A stretch of DNA of 64,000 bases from Paragorgia papillata (GCA_035771165.1 JAWNZC010000472.1:1424001-1488000), one strand, 5' to 3'; positions 12,001 through 23,115 are shown, counted from the first letter of the stretch. Notes: generated by a model from the letters alone, not told the origin. A program made the numbers and translations.

Positions 12001-13635
12001 TTTTTTACTATGCCTAACACCAGATGTTTTTTCTTGTCAAAGGGAGAACCCTTAGACATCCTAAACAGCAATGGGTTAATAAAAATATATCACATGCACT
12101 TTACTGATATTCAATTAGTAAAGGTGATGTACAGCCCGTTCTGTGCATGACCCCCAAAACATGACATTCGTAGATAATTACATGAAGTACTCAGCTCAAT
12201 GTAAACCGTTAGGAACAACATGGCAGAAGACCAAGTGATTCGGCAAGGATATCTCCTCTGATTTCTTCTATTTTGCCTGAAAATGTTTTGTTTTGGGTAC
12301 AAGTAATGAATGGGAACCAAGAAAAGCTTACAATCTTGAATAAGGTATTAGTATTTTTTTTTGTAAATTTGGATGTAAACATTAGTTTCGTACATGCGCA
12401 GAATGGACTGTACATCACCTTTAAAAGTCCTTACCAAAACAAATAACAGCAGCTTTAGCATTCCTATAATACATTGAACTCATGGCTTGATATCTTTCAG
12501 CCCCAGCTGTGTCCTATAGTAATCAAATTTATATTTATTGACTACTTTTCAATTCCACACTTACAATCCTGTAGCAGGGGTTGATTTAGTTCAAGAAAAC
12601 AAAACAAATTTATTTAAAAAAAAAAATTAATTAAAATAAATTAAAAAAATAAATTAAATTAAATAAATTAATTAAAGAAATTAAAGAAAATAAATTTATA
12701 TTTATTGACTACTTTTCAATTCCACACTTACAATCCTGTAGCACGGGTTGATTTAGTTCAAGAAAAATGATGTGCAATCTTCCCCAAAATTGAATAGTTT
12801 GGGACAATTTTTCTAGATTTATTGTATATTGTTTTGAAAATTTACATTCTAATTCCCATATTTTGATAAACATGATGTGCAAATTGCATATTGAACACTG
12901 TTAATTCGAACCCTGTGTAGATCTGTACCATGATCTCTACCCTGTGTCCAAGAAATTATGAAATTATAATAAATTTAAATGATAAATGAAAGATTTATTA
13001 CATACCCATATAGCCAATGATAAGATCCGTCCTTCAATCGTGATATCCTTCCTACAAAATGCCGCTCCTATAGTCTAACAAATTCAAAAGCAAAGACAAC
13101 CCAAAATTAGAAATATGTTCAGAATGTAATAACACTATGAACAAAACTGCAAAAGATGTTACACTCTATAATTTTAAGAGTTCTTTCAAATAAGAATGTA
13201 CAAACTTAATTTTCGTTTCATAGGCACTTTAATTTCTAAAGTATGCCAAAAATACACCAATTTCCTTCTTTTTTTAAAATTCTATAATTGAAACTCGAAA
13301 TAAATTTGATCAGGAAATTGGAATTAGAATGTATATTTGTAACAATTACATACTTGTTCTTAACATCATTCCAAGTTGATAAAACATTTATGAAACACTC
13401 TATTGAAATTAGTTAAAGCAGCTATATTTTTTAATGGTTTTCAGTCGCTTTTAAATATACCAACAGTCTTTAGATTAATACTAGTTCAACCCAAGAATAA
13501 AAAGCTTTTTAAAAGTCAACTTACCGAAGGTTGTTCAGGGCTGAAAGTGTCAGTAATATAACGTGTTACTAGACATGTCTTGCCGCTGTTGACTTTCCCC
13601 AAAAGAACAATCTTCAAGTAAACTTTATCAGTCAT
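9031..13635 (-). CDS. RAB24: Rab24-like small GTPase (7 exons)
   Basis: Coding exons, 5' to 3' on the minus strand: 13525-13635, 13006-13074, 12435-12513, 11406-11473, 10491-10590, 9697-9747, 9031-9113. All junctions are GT-AG and phases agree, giving 561 nt and 186 residues. Seen: P-loop GKVNSGKT (13-20), TIGAAF switch I (38-43), WDTAGAERY (60-68), TKVD base-recognition motif (118-121) and ETSSK (150-154). TIGAAF, a non-Gln residue after DTAG, TKxD instead of NKxD, and TSS instead of SAK are Rab24 hallmarks. Rab24 is an atypical, weakly GTP-hydrolysing Rab linked to late autophagy and endosome traffic. Odd: the read-through C-terminus ([11 protein letters not shown]) lacks prenylatable cysteines. 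A possible donor in the last exon (near 9057) could lead to another terminal exon. Introns carry several MITEs. Confidence 0.86.
9360..9600. repeat. Diverged MITE pair (family C-like) in Rab24 last intron
   Basis: Two similar stretches, each with TTCCCTTGATGAGTAAAA followed by GCCAGAGTAAAA-like sequence and bounded by TTAACCC or AGGGTTA, lie side by side. They resemble the family C units at 14608-14706 and 24713-24823. The long open frames on both strands here are not coding; the real exon lies just beyond, at 9697-9747. Confidence 0.5.
9845..10400. other. C/G-run-rich intronic DNA of Rab24
   Basis: An inverted pair of C-rich and G-rich ends (GAAAGTGCCAGCCCCCC at about 9867 and GGGGGGGTTGCTACTTTC at about 9953) suggests a small palindromic element. 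Further on are GGGGCC-rich remnants (10037-10200), a short CTT run and a ~16-nt C tract near 10365. No exon is seen. Confidence 0.5.
10711..11273. mobile_element. 563-bp TIR element with a nested long palindrome
   Basis: The ends are inverted: TACCGTATTTTCTGGG on the left and CCCAGAAAATACGGTA on the right, followed inward by GCGGGTTAT-type subrepeats. Inside, about 10900-11148, is a foldback with ~110-bp arms (left GGGAGCACACCACACTGACC, right GTCAGTCTGGCGTGCTCCC) meeting at a GC-rich centre near 11022. No transposase frame is present, so it is non-autonomous. It sits in a Rab24 intron between exons at 10590 and 11406. Confidence 0.85.
11627..11872. mobile_element. Foldback element
   Basis: The outer arms TTGGAACCTTCTGAGAAGAT and ATCTTCTCAGAAGGTTCCAA are exact reverse complements. 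Pairing continues inward with mismatches through TAAAATTTCATC / GATGAAATTTTA. It lies in a Rab24 intron. Confidence 0.8.
12122..12422. mobile_element. TIR element in Rab24 intron
   Basis: The inverted ends AAGGTGATGTACAG and CTGTACATCACCTT enclose ~270 bp without coding capacity. Internal inverted segments (GGAACAACATGGCAGAAG and related sequence) are weak. A family-C-like unit (TTAACCCATTCCTGTCTGAG...GGGTTAA) lies just to the left at 11962-12080. Confidence 0.65.
12518..12765. repeat. Direct duplication of ~80 bp around AT-rich DNA
   Basis: A segment containing TATTTATTGACTACTTTTC and ACTTACAATCCTGTAGCA occurs at 12522-12597 and again at 12695-12763 with almost no change. Between them is ~95 bp of [16 protein letters not shown] low-complexity DNA. 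Confidence 0.85.
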
Positions 13636-13985
13636 TCGTCCGTCAACGTCGAGTAGCTTTAGACGCCAAGCCAAAAGACTAAGAATAGTCCAGTTTCATG
13701 TTGAGTTTTGGGGAGAAAAATCAACGAAACATCGAGAAATATGGCCGCGCTCCACACGAGAGGTCTGAGCAGTCTGAGGCGAGCTGGAGACAAGAAAACA
13801 AGATGGTGGCGCCCGGCGGGTCGTCGGAGATGCTCGGCGGCGTCCGCCACTGAGCGTCAGCCACTGGCGTCAGCTGGCCAGCTGACGATTTCGACGCATT
13901 TCCGACGATCCTCGACATAGCCGATCTCCGAAAGAAGCTCTGCGGAGGAGAGAGGGGATGCCGGGTTACCGTTAGCGACAATAAA
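13636..13985. promoter_or_regulatory. GC-rich upstream region of the Rab24-like gene
   Basis: Immediately upstream of the Rab24 start the DNA becomes GC- and CpG-rich (about 13730-13960), unlike its AT-rich surroundings. It includes AAGATGGTGGCG, close to the YY1 core, and a CAGCTGGCCAGCTG palindrome. This fits a CpG-type promoter. Open frames on both strands here look like base-composition artefacts. Promoter function is inferred. Confidence 0.45.
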
Positions 13986-14084
13986 ATGATTGAATATTGT
14001 TCTTAAAGTATGACGTCACAACATCACGGCAGTGATCACGGCCCATAAACTGCGTGCAGAATCAGACCCCTATTTAAACAGCCT

Positions 14085-14228
14085 TAGAATGTGATACGTC
14101 TTGTAAATAAACTAAACTTTACTTACCTTAGTTGTCGACGTTTTGTGCGAGTTTTTGTCGAACACGGCGACTAGCACAAAACGTCAACAACTTAAGTAAG
14201 TTTAACAAGACGTATCACATTCTAACGT
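14085..14228. mobile_element. Foldback element
   Basis: Arms TTAGAATGTGATACGTCTTG and CAAGACGTATCACATTCTAA are exact reverse complements. Inner segments with GTTGTCGACGTTTTGTGC / GCACAAAACGTC also pair. Confidence 0.85.
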
Positions 14229-14444
14229 GCTCCCTTGTATAGGGTCGTTTTACTTCTACGACAGACGATAAGACGCGGCTCACACAGGCTGACGCGCCTT
14301 TATACACATATTCATAAAAAAGCGAAATCCTCGTATAAAAGTTACAAAGACGCGTCGTGCTGAAAACAGCGAAAATGCTGTATAAATAATAAATGGTCAG
14401 TTGATTTTGCGTCTTAATGAGGCGCGTCTTGTACTCATTAGAGA

Positions 14445-15140
14445 CTTTAAGATCTACGACGCGGCCAACCTAGGGCGGGGGAGCGGAGATAAGACCCTGG
14501 GTACGTGGTTGCGTAGCGCTAGCTCGACGACGCGGCCTTAAAAACGTTAAAAACTAAAGCAATGCATTTAAAAGAAGACACGGTAAATTAACTGCCGTAT
14601 TTCATGTTTAACTCTTTCCTGTCCGAATTGGTCTTTATTATTTTATTCTGGCTAACGCCAGACGATTTTATTCACCTCTGGAGAAGCCCTCGGACAGGAA
14701 TGAGTTAAGCTTGTTTAATGACTTTCAAGACGCTCCAGTTCTTGCTAAAACGGCTGTAGTGTCTGTCTGAGCTGAAGTCAACGTTAAGAAACAGCTTTTA
14801 CTTCTCTGTGTGTTCGCGTCGTCCTGAAGACGTGTAAATGCTGAGAGTGGCGTTGCTTACAGAACGAGGACGCCGGTAATTACAAATTATTCATTCACTT
14901 TGTTTTCATTAAGAATTCTTTTGTTTTTAAGGCGCGTCATCGAGCTTGCCGCGTCGTGGATCTTAAAGCACCTATTAACGGAGACGTTGAGATCTACCAA
15001 AGAAGGCTTTGATAAAAGAAAAGAATTGCTGATCAGTGAAAAAGAGAGAATCACTTATAGTCTCAAGATTCAAAAGTATTTTCAACACCGTCCTCGTTCT
15101 GTAACCACAGCCCTTGCGCGCAGACTCTTAACCCAATGAA
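14445..15140. mobile_element. Family G-like DNA element split by a family C MITE
   Basis: Sequence similar to the AGGGACC-ended elements at 26335-26701 and 30673-30974 (TTTAAGATCTACGACG, GACTTTCAAGACGCTCCAGT, GTCGTCCTGAAGACGTG) is interrupted at about 14608-14706 by a ~100-bp unit bounded by TTAACTC-like and GAGTTAA ends with inner TCCTGTCCGA / TCGGACAGGA. The layout suggests nested insertion. Confidence 0.6.
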
Positions 15141-15268
15141 TCCCCCGCAACTCTCGAAAGATTTTGCTCTGATGAAGGACTCCGATTGAAACGTCAATAT
15201 TTCGTTATCAAAACTATTCCCATGGCTCAAAAGTAACTCCTCTAAAGATATTACATGAAGTACCGTAA

Positions 15269-15508
15269 CCAGAAGTCCAACTCGAGTGACAATTTGTCCG
15301 CATTTCTTCAATACGCAGGCGCGATATTTTACGCCATCCGACGGGAACGAGATTGAACGCAATTCTGGCAAGTTCCCCCGGCAGTTTTAACCTTCTTTTG
15401 AAGGTCCAAAATGCCGGGGGAACTTGCCAGGATTGCGTAGGATGGCGAGGAATCAGGATGCGCGAGGCCATAAACTTCAAAGGTTCCGACGCGAGTTGGA
15501 CTTCTGGT
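15269..15508. mobile_element. Foldback element, family F
   Basis: Outer arms CCAGAAGTCCAACTCG and GAGTTGGACTTCTGG are inverted. The inner arms CAATTCTGGCAAGTTCCCCC and GGGGGAACTTGCCAGGATTG form a strong hairpin at about 15360-15437. A related hairpin, with CTCCGGCACTTTT / AAAAGTGCCGGAG, lies at 31455-31550. A family B fragment (GATGAAGGACTCCGATTGAA) precedes it at about 15165. Nothing else is recognised from 15509 to 16022. Confidence 0.8.
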
Positions 15509-16022
15509 TGTATTTCTATTCTGTGGTTTAGCTAATGTGTCGAGACAAGTTGCATGTACTTCGTGCTCGAAATGAAATATTCAAGATTATTTATTAATTT
15601 GTATAAATTAAAGTACTTTGCATTTTCATTTCCATTTTCACTTAAGCCCCCAAAACACTTCATATTATAAATGAAATGTCAGTCCTTACTACAAAGAATT
15701 TCTTGTTCAGAAAGCAATTATAGCCAGAGTAAAACAACAAAGTCAAAGAGGGTTGTTTTTGCGGGCCATCTCAAACGCCAGTTAATGACGATTATTTAGT
15801 ACTCTAATATAAATAATATTATAACACTCTTTCTTCATTCAATAAGGACAGGATATGTTATTTTTCCGGCCGCACTTCATTTCACGTCATACATACATGC
15901 ATGCCACGTCATCAAATTGAGCCTTTTCAATTACTTTGTTTATTATTTTTAAACTTTTGAAAACAGTTGACACGCTTCTCACTGCCATCACTCAAGTAAA
16001 AGACAAGCTCTAGTTTATACTA

Positions 16023-16240
16023 CAATCGAAATATAGTAAGGTTTGATATATTGCCGAAACAGAGAACGTAGGAGTCTCAAAAGGTTTCCGGAGCGAAGGC
16101 CCTTCGTCAGAGAGAAACGTGAAAGGGTCTTCGCTCGAACTGACGTTAGACTCTCCTACGGTCTCTGTTTTGGCAGTATATCTAACCTTACTATATTTCG
16201 ATTGTTGTTTCAACACTGCCTACGCAGCACACTACTTTTA
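16023..16240. mobile_element. Foldback MITE, family A, copy 2
   Basis: AATCGAAATATAGTAAGGTT at the left and AACCTTACTATATTTCGATT at the right are exact inverted ends. The inner cores read GAGCGAAGGCCCTTCGTCAG and AAGGGTCTTCGCTCGAA. The unit ends in CACTGCCTACGCAGCACAC. Confidence 0.85.
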
Positions 16241-16375
16241 TTTCTCTAGTTTTACTAATTTTTTCCAAACTCCCAAGCTGGTTTTGCTAATTATGAGGTC
16301 AGTGCATTCAATGAAAGGCTGAAGGGTGACGTCAACTCATGATGACACTTTCTGTACCGAAACGATCTTTAGTTA

Positions 16376-16570
16376 AGAAATAGAAAATGGCCGCCCGTGT
16401 TTATAGAGCCTGATGCAAACACGAGAGTGAGTTGGGAGAATTCGAAAGTTTATGTGAACCCGAGCCGTAGGCGAGGGTTTACATAAGTACTTTCGAATTC
16501 TCCCAACTCACTCGAGTGTTTGCATCAGGTTATAATTATATAAACACAGGGCATCCATTTTCTATTTCTT
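16376..16570. mobile_element. Foldback element, arms ~90 bp
   Basis: Left arm AAGAAATAGAAAATGG through GAGTTGGGAGAATTCGAAAG pairs with right arm CTTTCGAATTCTCCCAACTC through CCATTTTCTATTTCTT. The turn is GAGGGTTTACATAAG-like sequence near 16470. A further fragment with GTAAACACGG continues to about 16650. Confidence 0.85.
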
Positions 16571-16926
16571 TTATGAAATAAGGCTAAAAAATGTGCCGTG
16601 ACATCACAACCGTGTTTATATCAGGCTATATATGTAAACACGGTAGTTGACCAATCACAGCGTGCGTAAGACGCAACCTATTTTATAAAGCAAAATATTA
16701 AACAGAGGTAAATACCAAAAAGTCATTTGCACGGTGCTAAAACTTTATATTTTGATGTGAGAAATGTATAAAAACAAATGTATGGTAAGAATATTTACAC
16801 TAGATGAAACGTATTTCTTCTATTTCCATTATCGCCTTAATTGTTGAATGGAACATTCCGTCTTTCACCTATGTTGCACTTTTACTCAAACCCAGTTTAA
16901 TAGGGGCCGACCATTTGACTTTTGAG

Positions 16927-16950
16927 GGGGGGGGGGGGGGGGGGGGGGTA
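16927..16950 (+). repeat. Poly-G tract
   Basis: An uninterrupted run of more than 20 G bases, able to form G-quadruplex. It sits beside CTGAAAAGTGCGTCTGAAAAGC. Its length is probably uncertain in the assembly. Confidence 0.9.
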
Positions 16951-17290
16951 ATTTCAGTCTGAAAAGTGCGTCTGAAAAGCGACACATGTATCAGACACTG
17001 GTTACATATGTTTTATTTGTGTGGGGCACATGGATAAAACATCTGCGTTCTATATATTAATCGTAAAGGAGAGTAGTTCTGAACAGTGCCATATCCAGAG
17101 ATTATTTGGGCACACCGGTCAGCGCTGAAGGCGCGAGAACCCTCTATACTGTATTTCGATTTGCATTTCAACACTGCCTACGCAGCACACTACTTTTAGC
17201 ACGCATCGTTGCATGGAAACTTTCTTAGCTACTTTACGTTGGTTTATAACACAAGACGATGTTATTATCGTTGATAAAAAAAAAACATTA

Positions 17291-17448
17291 CCTCCGCCAG
17301 CGTCAAACTTCAACGTTTCCCACGAGCATTTGACAGGTTTCTTTCAGTTCAACCAATCACCTTCAGATTGGTTGATCGTGATTGGTTGAGCTAAACGAAA
17401 CCTGTCAAATGCTCGTGGGAAACGTTGAAGTTTGACGCTGGCGGAGGT
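17291..17448. mobile_element. Near-perfect palindrome, arms ~60 bp
   Basis: CCTCCGCCAGCGTCAAACTT on the left and AAGTTTGACGCTGGCGGAGG on the right are exact inverses. Pairing continues through GCTCGTGG/CCACGAGC and AACCTGTC/GACAGGTT to a short loop around 17370. A young foldback insertion is likely. From 17449 to 18591 I see no gene or repeat; this would hold the 5' region of the zinc-finger gene. Confidence 0.9.
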
Positions 17449-18591
17449 TATATTACCGTAAATGTTTTTTTATGTCCATCCTTATATAGATGCAATCGAT
17501 GGTATTACCGAAATACCGAAAACCACCAAATAATTGAATGAAGTACACATATCAACTCTTCTCTCGCTATCAGTATTTTTTTGTCACGGTTGTTTAATTA
17601 TCTAGCCTTAAAGATTATTTCCTGAGCAATGATATTGTTAACAAGATTAGAACAATTCTACATGATCTAACGCACGAATCAGAGATCGGTGGGCCAGTTT
17701 AAAACATAAAAATTAATGTGAGTGAGGAATAGCTCAGGGAACAACGTACAACGATTGTATTAAACCCTGCGTTTAATACAATCATTTCGATTATATTGGT
17801 CGAGTTGGTCGGTCTATATGAAATATTAAACGCATCCATAGCGCTTTGCATCGACAGAGAACAAACGCCCTGGGAATTGTTCGTGTTAAAGAGTAGTAAG
17901 CAAGTCTACTAATGTCAAACGACAGATCGATAATACTGAAAGGTTTAGCCAAAATATTCATACAATAATTTCATTAATTTGTTTATGAAAGAGTCGTCTA
18001 TAACGGGGGCTTTTAAATGACGGAAAGAGAAGACAGACTCTTTATAACCTAACAGCTTTTACAACTCTCGGTTTATGAATTAGGTATGGACTTTATCGGC
18101 GTTATTTCATCGCGTGTATTAAAGATGTAAGATGATATGCTTCGAGATCATGCGTTGGTATGTAAGCCTGAGGCAAATATAGGTCTCCCCCCAGCGTGGC
18201 TGTCGTATTATTTTCATTGCGTGCATGCAGTGCTTGTCTGATTCTGTTTATTGTTTTCCAACTGCTAATTAAAGATTGGTGGTCAATTGCTCATTTAGTG
18301 GTTCGAGATAGCGAAATATACTAATATCTGGTAGTAAGAACGTTTGTGGACTCTTTTGGTGTACTTTTTCGGTCGAAAGTTAAGTCGTAAATCATTCACC
18401 GACAAGCCCACATGTTAATCATCACCGTACGTATATGTTAATTTTAATGCATAATTATTTGCACCAGTAAATTGCACCAGTGAGAAACGTTCATGGATCC
18501 ATGCTGGTTTTGGCAACAAAAGTAGATATTTCACCGTCCACAAAGCGCACTAGGTCCTTGCATAGCGTGTGATTAACTTGTCAAGCCAGAG

Positions 18592-20982
18592 ATGCCTAGG
18601 TCAAAAGGGTCAGACAGTATTATTGCTGATGCCAAACCGACTGCCTTGGTTTTAACTAAAACCAAACGAAAACCAAGTAATAATTCAGGTCATGATTGCC
18701 AGATATGTCGTAAGAGCAATATGACTCTTTCTGGTTTAAAAATCCACCTTTTGACCCACAGTGGCGAGAAGCCGTTTTCATGTACAGAATGCGACAAGAG
18801 ATTCACTTGTTCGTCGAATCTGAAAAAACACCAGAGAATTCACAATCGGGATTATATTTATAAATGTGAAGTGTGTGGCAAGAGTTGTTCAGATCCGAGC
18901 AATATGAAGAAACATATGACGGTGCATTCCGATGAGAAAGCTTATAAATGTCCCTCTTGTGGTAAGAGTTACAGCTACGCTCAGAGCTTACGGCAACATA
19001 TGGATGATGTTCACGTTGGAAACGGAGAAAGGAAACGTAAAATCAAGAAGAAAGGTCATTTCCCGTGCCCTGAATGTGGGAAAGTCTTTGGTTATTATTG
19101 GCGTTGTTCCCTTCATCAAGCACGTATTCATGCCGTTGATAAGCCTTATAAATGTCCAGAGTGTGGAAAAGCTTTCGCACGAGAAACGATTTTAAACAAA
19201 CACATTCAAACTCATGAGAAGCCGTTTCCATGTAGCTTTTGCGAACGAAGATTTAGCTTTCGTGATCAACTCCGTAAACATTTGCGAACACACACTGGAG
19301 AGAAACCTTATTCTTGTGAACAGTGTTCGAGATCATTCACACAACGGGGCAGTTTGACGGAACATATCAGGACACATACTGGAGAAAAACCATTTGGTTG
19401 TTCTAACTGTGGCCAGAAATTCTCCTCGAGTAGTAGTCTGAAGCGTCATGAACGAAGAATCAACGCCTGTCCATCTAGAATTATTGCTGAAGAAATTCCG
19501 ATTGACAACCGACGCAGGGTCATTTACATAAACACACAACCAGTTACAATCCTTGAAATGCCAACATCAACTAATTCACAACCTGTAATTATTGATAACC
19601 AGTTTCCCACCAGCTCAACAATGGTTTTTCCAACTGCAGGTGGTACCTATCTACAAGAGAGGAGTTTCACGAATGATATCCAACCATCTGTATTAACAGA
19701 CACTGGTCGAATTACAATGATTCCATCCCACTACCAGCAAAACATCTGCGGTACCATTCTCAGCGAAGATGTAAATCCACCATCAAGAGAAAGGCCAACC
19801 ACCAATTCACAGCCTCAAATGTTTAGTGATGTGGGGAGAACAGTTGTCTCTCCAAATGGTGAACATTTCATATCATTTGAAAATATGCCAATAACGATGA
19901 TGAGTAGTGCTGATTACCGACCATCAGTATATTCGCAACACCCAAGTATCATCATGGATACAAGAGATATTCACCTGTTACCATCAGTGGTATATCCAGT
20001 GACATCCATGGCCACAAATGATATAAACGAACGGTTGTCATTGAATGGGTCAATTACCATTGTACCTGCTGAAGACGTCAAACCAACCTTACCAATACAG
20101 CCTAGCGTTACACTTACCACTGATGGTGTTAAACCAATAACATCAATGGACAAATCCATTCCCTATTCCAATTTTAACCATCTGCTACCAAGAAGATACC
20201 TAAATTTTACCACCACTGAAAACATTGGACAGTACATGGTACAAATGGATACACCCATCAGAGAACGCAGGCAAAATGGTGAGCAAACAGGACACCCAGA
20301 TGTTACCACTACTGAACAAGCTGAACAGTTCACACCAGTGAATAAATGTGTCACAGATAGCAGCCAAGATGGTGAACCTATGGTACCAACTCGATACCTG
20401 AATGTTACCACCATTGATGAAGTTGATCGGCTCTCACCATTGGACACCAAACCCATAATGGACACCAGTCCAGATGGTAAACCTATGGTACTAACAGGAC
20501 AACCAAGTGTCACTGGATGCCTAAATATTACCACCACAGAAGAAGTTAAACCACCCTCAGCAGTGGACACACCCACCACAGAAAGCAGTGCAGATAATAA
20601 GCTTATGGTACCAACCAAATACCCAAATGCTCCCACCAGTGAAGAAGTTAATCGACCCTCGCCAGTGCATACACCAGACAACAGTAAAGATCATAAACTT
20701 ATATCACCAGCAAGACATAACCCAAGTCTTACCACAACTGAATACATTGCACAAGTGAATTATACACGTATTGCAAAGAGCAGTGAAGACAGTAAGCTAG
20801 AGGAACAAGCAGAGCACGTAACTAAGCTCCCTACAAACATTCAAATGTTATCTTCACGGGAGCATCCAAGCCTGATGGTGGTGACCGAGGATATCAAACC
20901 AACGATTGGTAAGAACTGCGCAGCTGCTCTATCACCAGCAAGGAATGCTACTGTCCACTCCACAACATTAGTGAAAGTGTAA
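18592..20982 (+). CDS. C2H2 zinc-finger protein with Thr/Pro-rich repeat tail (single exon)
   Basis: One open frame of 796 residues starts at MPRSKG. Residues ~36-290 carry eight C2H2 fingers (C-x2-C-x12-H-x3/4-H) and a ninth ending in Cys instead of the last His. Several linkers are classic (H-S/T-GEKP). Fingers 4 and 5 are split by a basic linker ([12 protein letters not shown]), a likely nuclear signal; the finger 6-7 linker is shortened (H-EKPF). The ~500-residue tail is disordered, with at least five degenerate ~32-40 residue units (about 530-740) built on MVPT-x-YLN-xTTTEE-x-(V/A)... and DTP-x-x-x-SS-D. The probable role is sequence-specific DNA binding in the nucleus. The target and the exact orthologue are unknown. 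A poly(A) signal follows. Confidence 0.93.
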   Translation: MPRSKGSDSIIADAKPTALVLTKTKRKPSNNSGHDCQICRKSNMTLSGLKIHLLTHSGEKPFSCTECDKRFTCSSNLKKHQRIHNRDYIYKCEVCGKSCSDPSNMKKHMTVHSDEKAYKCPSCGKSYSYAQSLRQHMDDVHVGNGERKRKIKKKGHFPCPECGKVFGYYWRCSLHQARIHAVDKPYKCPECGKAFARETILNKHIQTHEKPFPCSFCERRFSFRDQLRKHLRTHTGEKPYSCEQCSRSFTQRGSLTEHIRTHTGEKPFGCSNCGQKFSSSSSLKRHERRINACPSRIIAEEIPIDNRRRVIYINTQPVTILEMPTSTNSQPVIIDNQFPTSSTMVFPTAGGTYLQERSFTNDIQPSVLTDTGRITMIPSHYQQNICGTILSEDVNPPSRERPTTNSQPQMFSDVGRTVVSPNGEHFISFENMPITMMSSADYRPSVYSQHPSIIMDTRDIHLLPSVVYPVTSMATNDINERLSLNGSITIVPAEDVKPTLPIQPSVTLTTDGVKPITSMDKSIPYSNFNHLLPRRYLNFTTTENIGQYMVQMDTPIRERRQNGEQTGHPDVTTTEQAEQFTPVNKCVTDSSQDGEPMVPTRYLNVTTIDEVDRLSPLDTKPIMDTSPDGKPMVLTGQPSVTGCLNITTTEEVKPPSAVDTPTTESSADNKLMVPTKYPNAPTSEEVNRPSPVHTPDNSKDHKLISPARHNPSLTTTEYIAQVNYTRIAKSSEDSKLEEQAEHVTKLPTNIQMLSSREHPSLMVVTEDIKPTIGKNCAAALSPARNATVHSTTLVKV

Positions 20983-21240
20983 AAACACTACTTGTGCAAT
21001 TTTCTTCAACTTAATGATGTACTGCAGCTTTTATATGGTTTATATGATATGAATAACATTACAAGAACTTGAACAGATTACCAAATTGATTGTAAATGGT
21101 ACAGAGTTAATCCTGAAGAAATATCTCCAAGAATGTGATGTATGTCAAGATAACTCTCTCCCATTCAAGGAATTACTATTTCAAGGTAAATAATCTAAAG
21201 CTATTTTATACAGTCTGCACTACTGTATTCTTCTTGCAAT

Positions 21241-21246
21241 AATAAA
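21241..21246 (+). terminator. Candidate poly(A) signal of the zinc-finger gene
   Basis: AATAAA lies ~260 bp after the stop codon on the coding strand, in AT-rich DNA. A further AATAAA-like word lies about 950 bp on, but this is the first canonical one. The cleavage site is not determined. Confidence 0.5.
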
Positions 21247-21617
21247 TTTCAGGACTAAAATGTGGGCAAAAACATCTCAAGATTGAAAGGTTAAAATTGT
21301 TTTTCTGAATTGCAATTCTTTGCAGTAAAATAATGAAGTAACATTTATTGATTTTGGGTATTATGGGTGTTGCAATGCACCTAATAAGCTTGAAATATCT
21401 TCCAGAGAAGTTTCTGGCTTTTTTTTTGTTTGAGTTAAAGAAAGGGCCATTCCTTAAGGAATGTCTCGGTACTGAATCAAAATGTCTGCCAGTATGTGAA
21501 CTTGTGATGTTAATGATCACATGTAGTGATTAATGAATGCTTCACCAATTCATATTAATTTTGTATCAGGGAGGTATAAATTCACTAAAGATGATGATTT
21601 GATTGAGTGAAAAATTA

Positions 21618-21822
21618 ACCCATTCCTTCCTGGGTGACACAGAAATAGCCTGTGTGGTGAGTCTACTGAATAAACTCAACCACTAACAGGTTTCTTGACT
21701 CTCTTCAAGTAGAGTCTGCATGCAGGCTACCCCCAAAAATGGCCCTTTAGAGTTTACTCTAATGCCAGATTATCTTACTCTAGCAAACCCCAAGTCAGTT
21801 CAGGTGAGAATGGGCTAATCAT
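21618..21822. repeat. Family C-like MITE
   Basis: It begins TTAACCCATTCCTTCC and ends GAGAATGGGCTAA. Inside are TTTACTCTAATGCCAGATTA and similar words shared with the family C copies. Nothing definite is seen at 21247-21617 or 21823-22162. Confidence 0.55.
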
Positions 21823-22164
21823 TAATAATTATGTAGCTAATGGAATGCACTTTTGCAGTCCATACAGTAATTTTGTAATGGCAAATAGGTGAGTTTCAGG
21901 GTGTTGCTCGTGCATCATTTTTCAAAGAAACTGGCAAAATCCACTCAAAGTAAACAAACTGTTTAAAATCAACAAAGTATAGATACAGTTTCTGGATGGT
22001 TTAACAATGTTATTCTGCTGTTGTTGGCCATTGCTTACTTTGTGGGGAGCCCACCAATTCCTTTGCAAAATGATGCACTCTCAATACGCTGAAATTCACC
22101 TATTATTGTGCTCAGGTTGCCAGAGTGAATATATGTTGTGTTTGGGTGTTACAGTATACATATA

Positions 22165-22400
22165 CAGTACCGCTCAGAAATAACCTAACAGTGAGGTTAA
22201 GTTAAACAATGATAGAAATAGTAATAAACTTTAGTAAAGCACAATAAAATTATCTAGTAATACAGAAAACAGTCCATATTTTGATTCATAGTGATTTAGA
22301 GACAGTTTAACTAACACTGAACAGAGTTAAATTACGATTAAGCTGAGGTTAAACCTAGGTTTGACCTCGGTTTTTGTTAGGTTATTTCTGAGTGGTACTG
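22165..22400. mobile_element. 236-bp Tc1/mariner-like MITE with TA target duplication
   Basis: The ends CAGTACCGCTCAGAAATAAC and GTTATTTCTGAGTGGTACTG are inverted with one mismatch and flanked by TA on both sides (22163-22164 and 22401-22402). The CAGTACCGCTCA end resembles Tc1-type termini. No transposase is encoded. Inside, GTTAAG/CTTAAC-type motifs give a second, weak fold. Confidence 0.85.
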
Positions 22401-23115
22401 TAATGCTGCTGGTGTTACAAAATGTCAGACAGTAAATAATATACTAAAAAAATATACTAAATTTTTTATATACTGTATTGATCTGGATGAATATGATCAA
22501 GTAGTCTATGTTCATTATTCAGTATGTTACAACAATTTTACTGTAAAGCATACATTTTCTTGAGGCCAAAGAAAAAATACAATGTAGGGTTGCTTATAGA
22601 GACTTGATTCTTTGCTAAAGAAGATGAGTTTATCTGTATTTGCTCTGCTCTAAAATTGCTGCAACAAATTGTGTATTTGTGTTGACGTTTCAGACGACCA
22701 TAAATCGTAATAATTATTCTGTTTTTTAAGTGTTGAGTTAATTACTGAATCTCCAGTATTCATTTGCCTGAAACTGTGGAAACCAATTAATTATATTTTA
22801 CAGTTCACAAGACCAAAGGTTCACAACCTTTGCACTTGTGATATGTTACTATAATTATGGTGAATTGCTGACCATTCGTGTTAACAGTGAATGAAGATAT
22901 TTTGAAGACAAATAAAGCCAAATACACCTCGTTGTTCGAGGATTTGTTTTTCATATGAAAACTCTTATGAAACAATTTTTATGCACCCAGTGAAACCGCT
23001 TCAACGAGCCTCAGTTAATAATTTCTTTTTAAAATATGGTTTTATATAAAAATAATTATCCTTGGCAGCAATCGCGGATATTTCTTGGTAGATGAATACT
23101 GAGTACGTTAAATCA

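Noticed and set aside
13659..13981. Overlapping frames on both strands upstream of Rab24
   Set aside because: GC-rich sequence with few stops on either strand; no recognisable protein. More likely a promoter region.
20163..20681. 172-codon antisense frame
   Set aside because: Shadow of the repetitive tail of the zinc-finger gene, which has clear coding content on the other strand.
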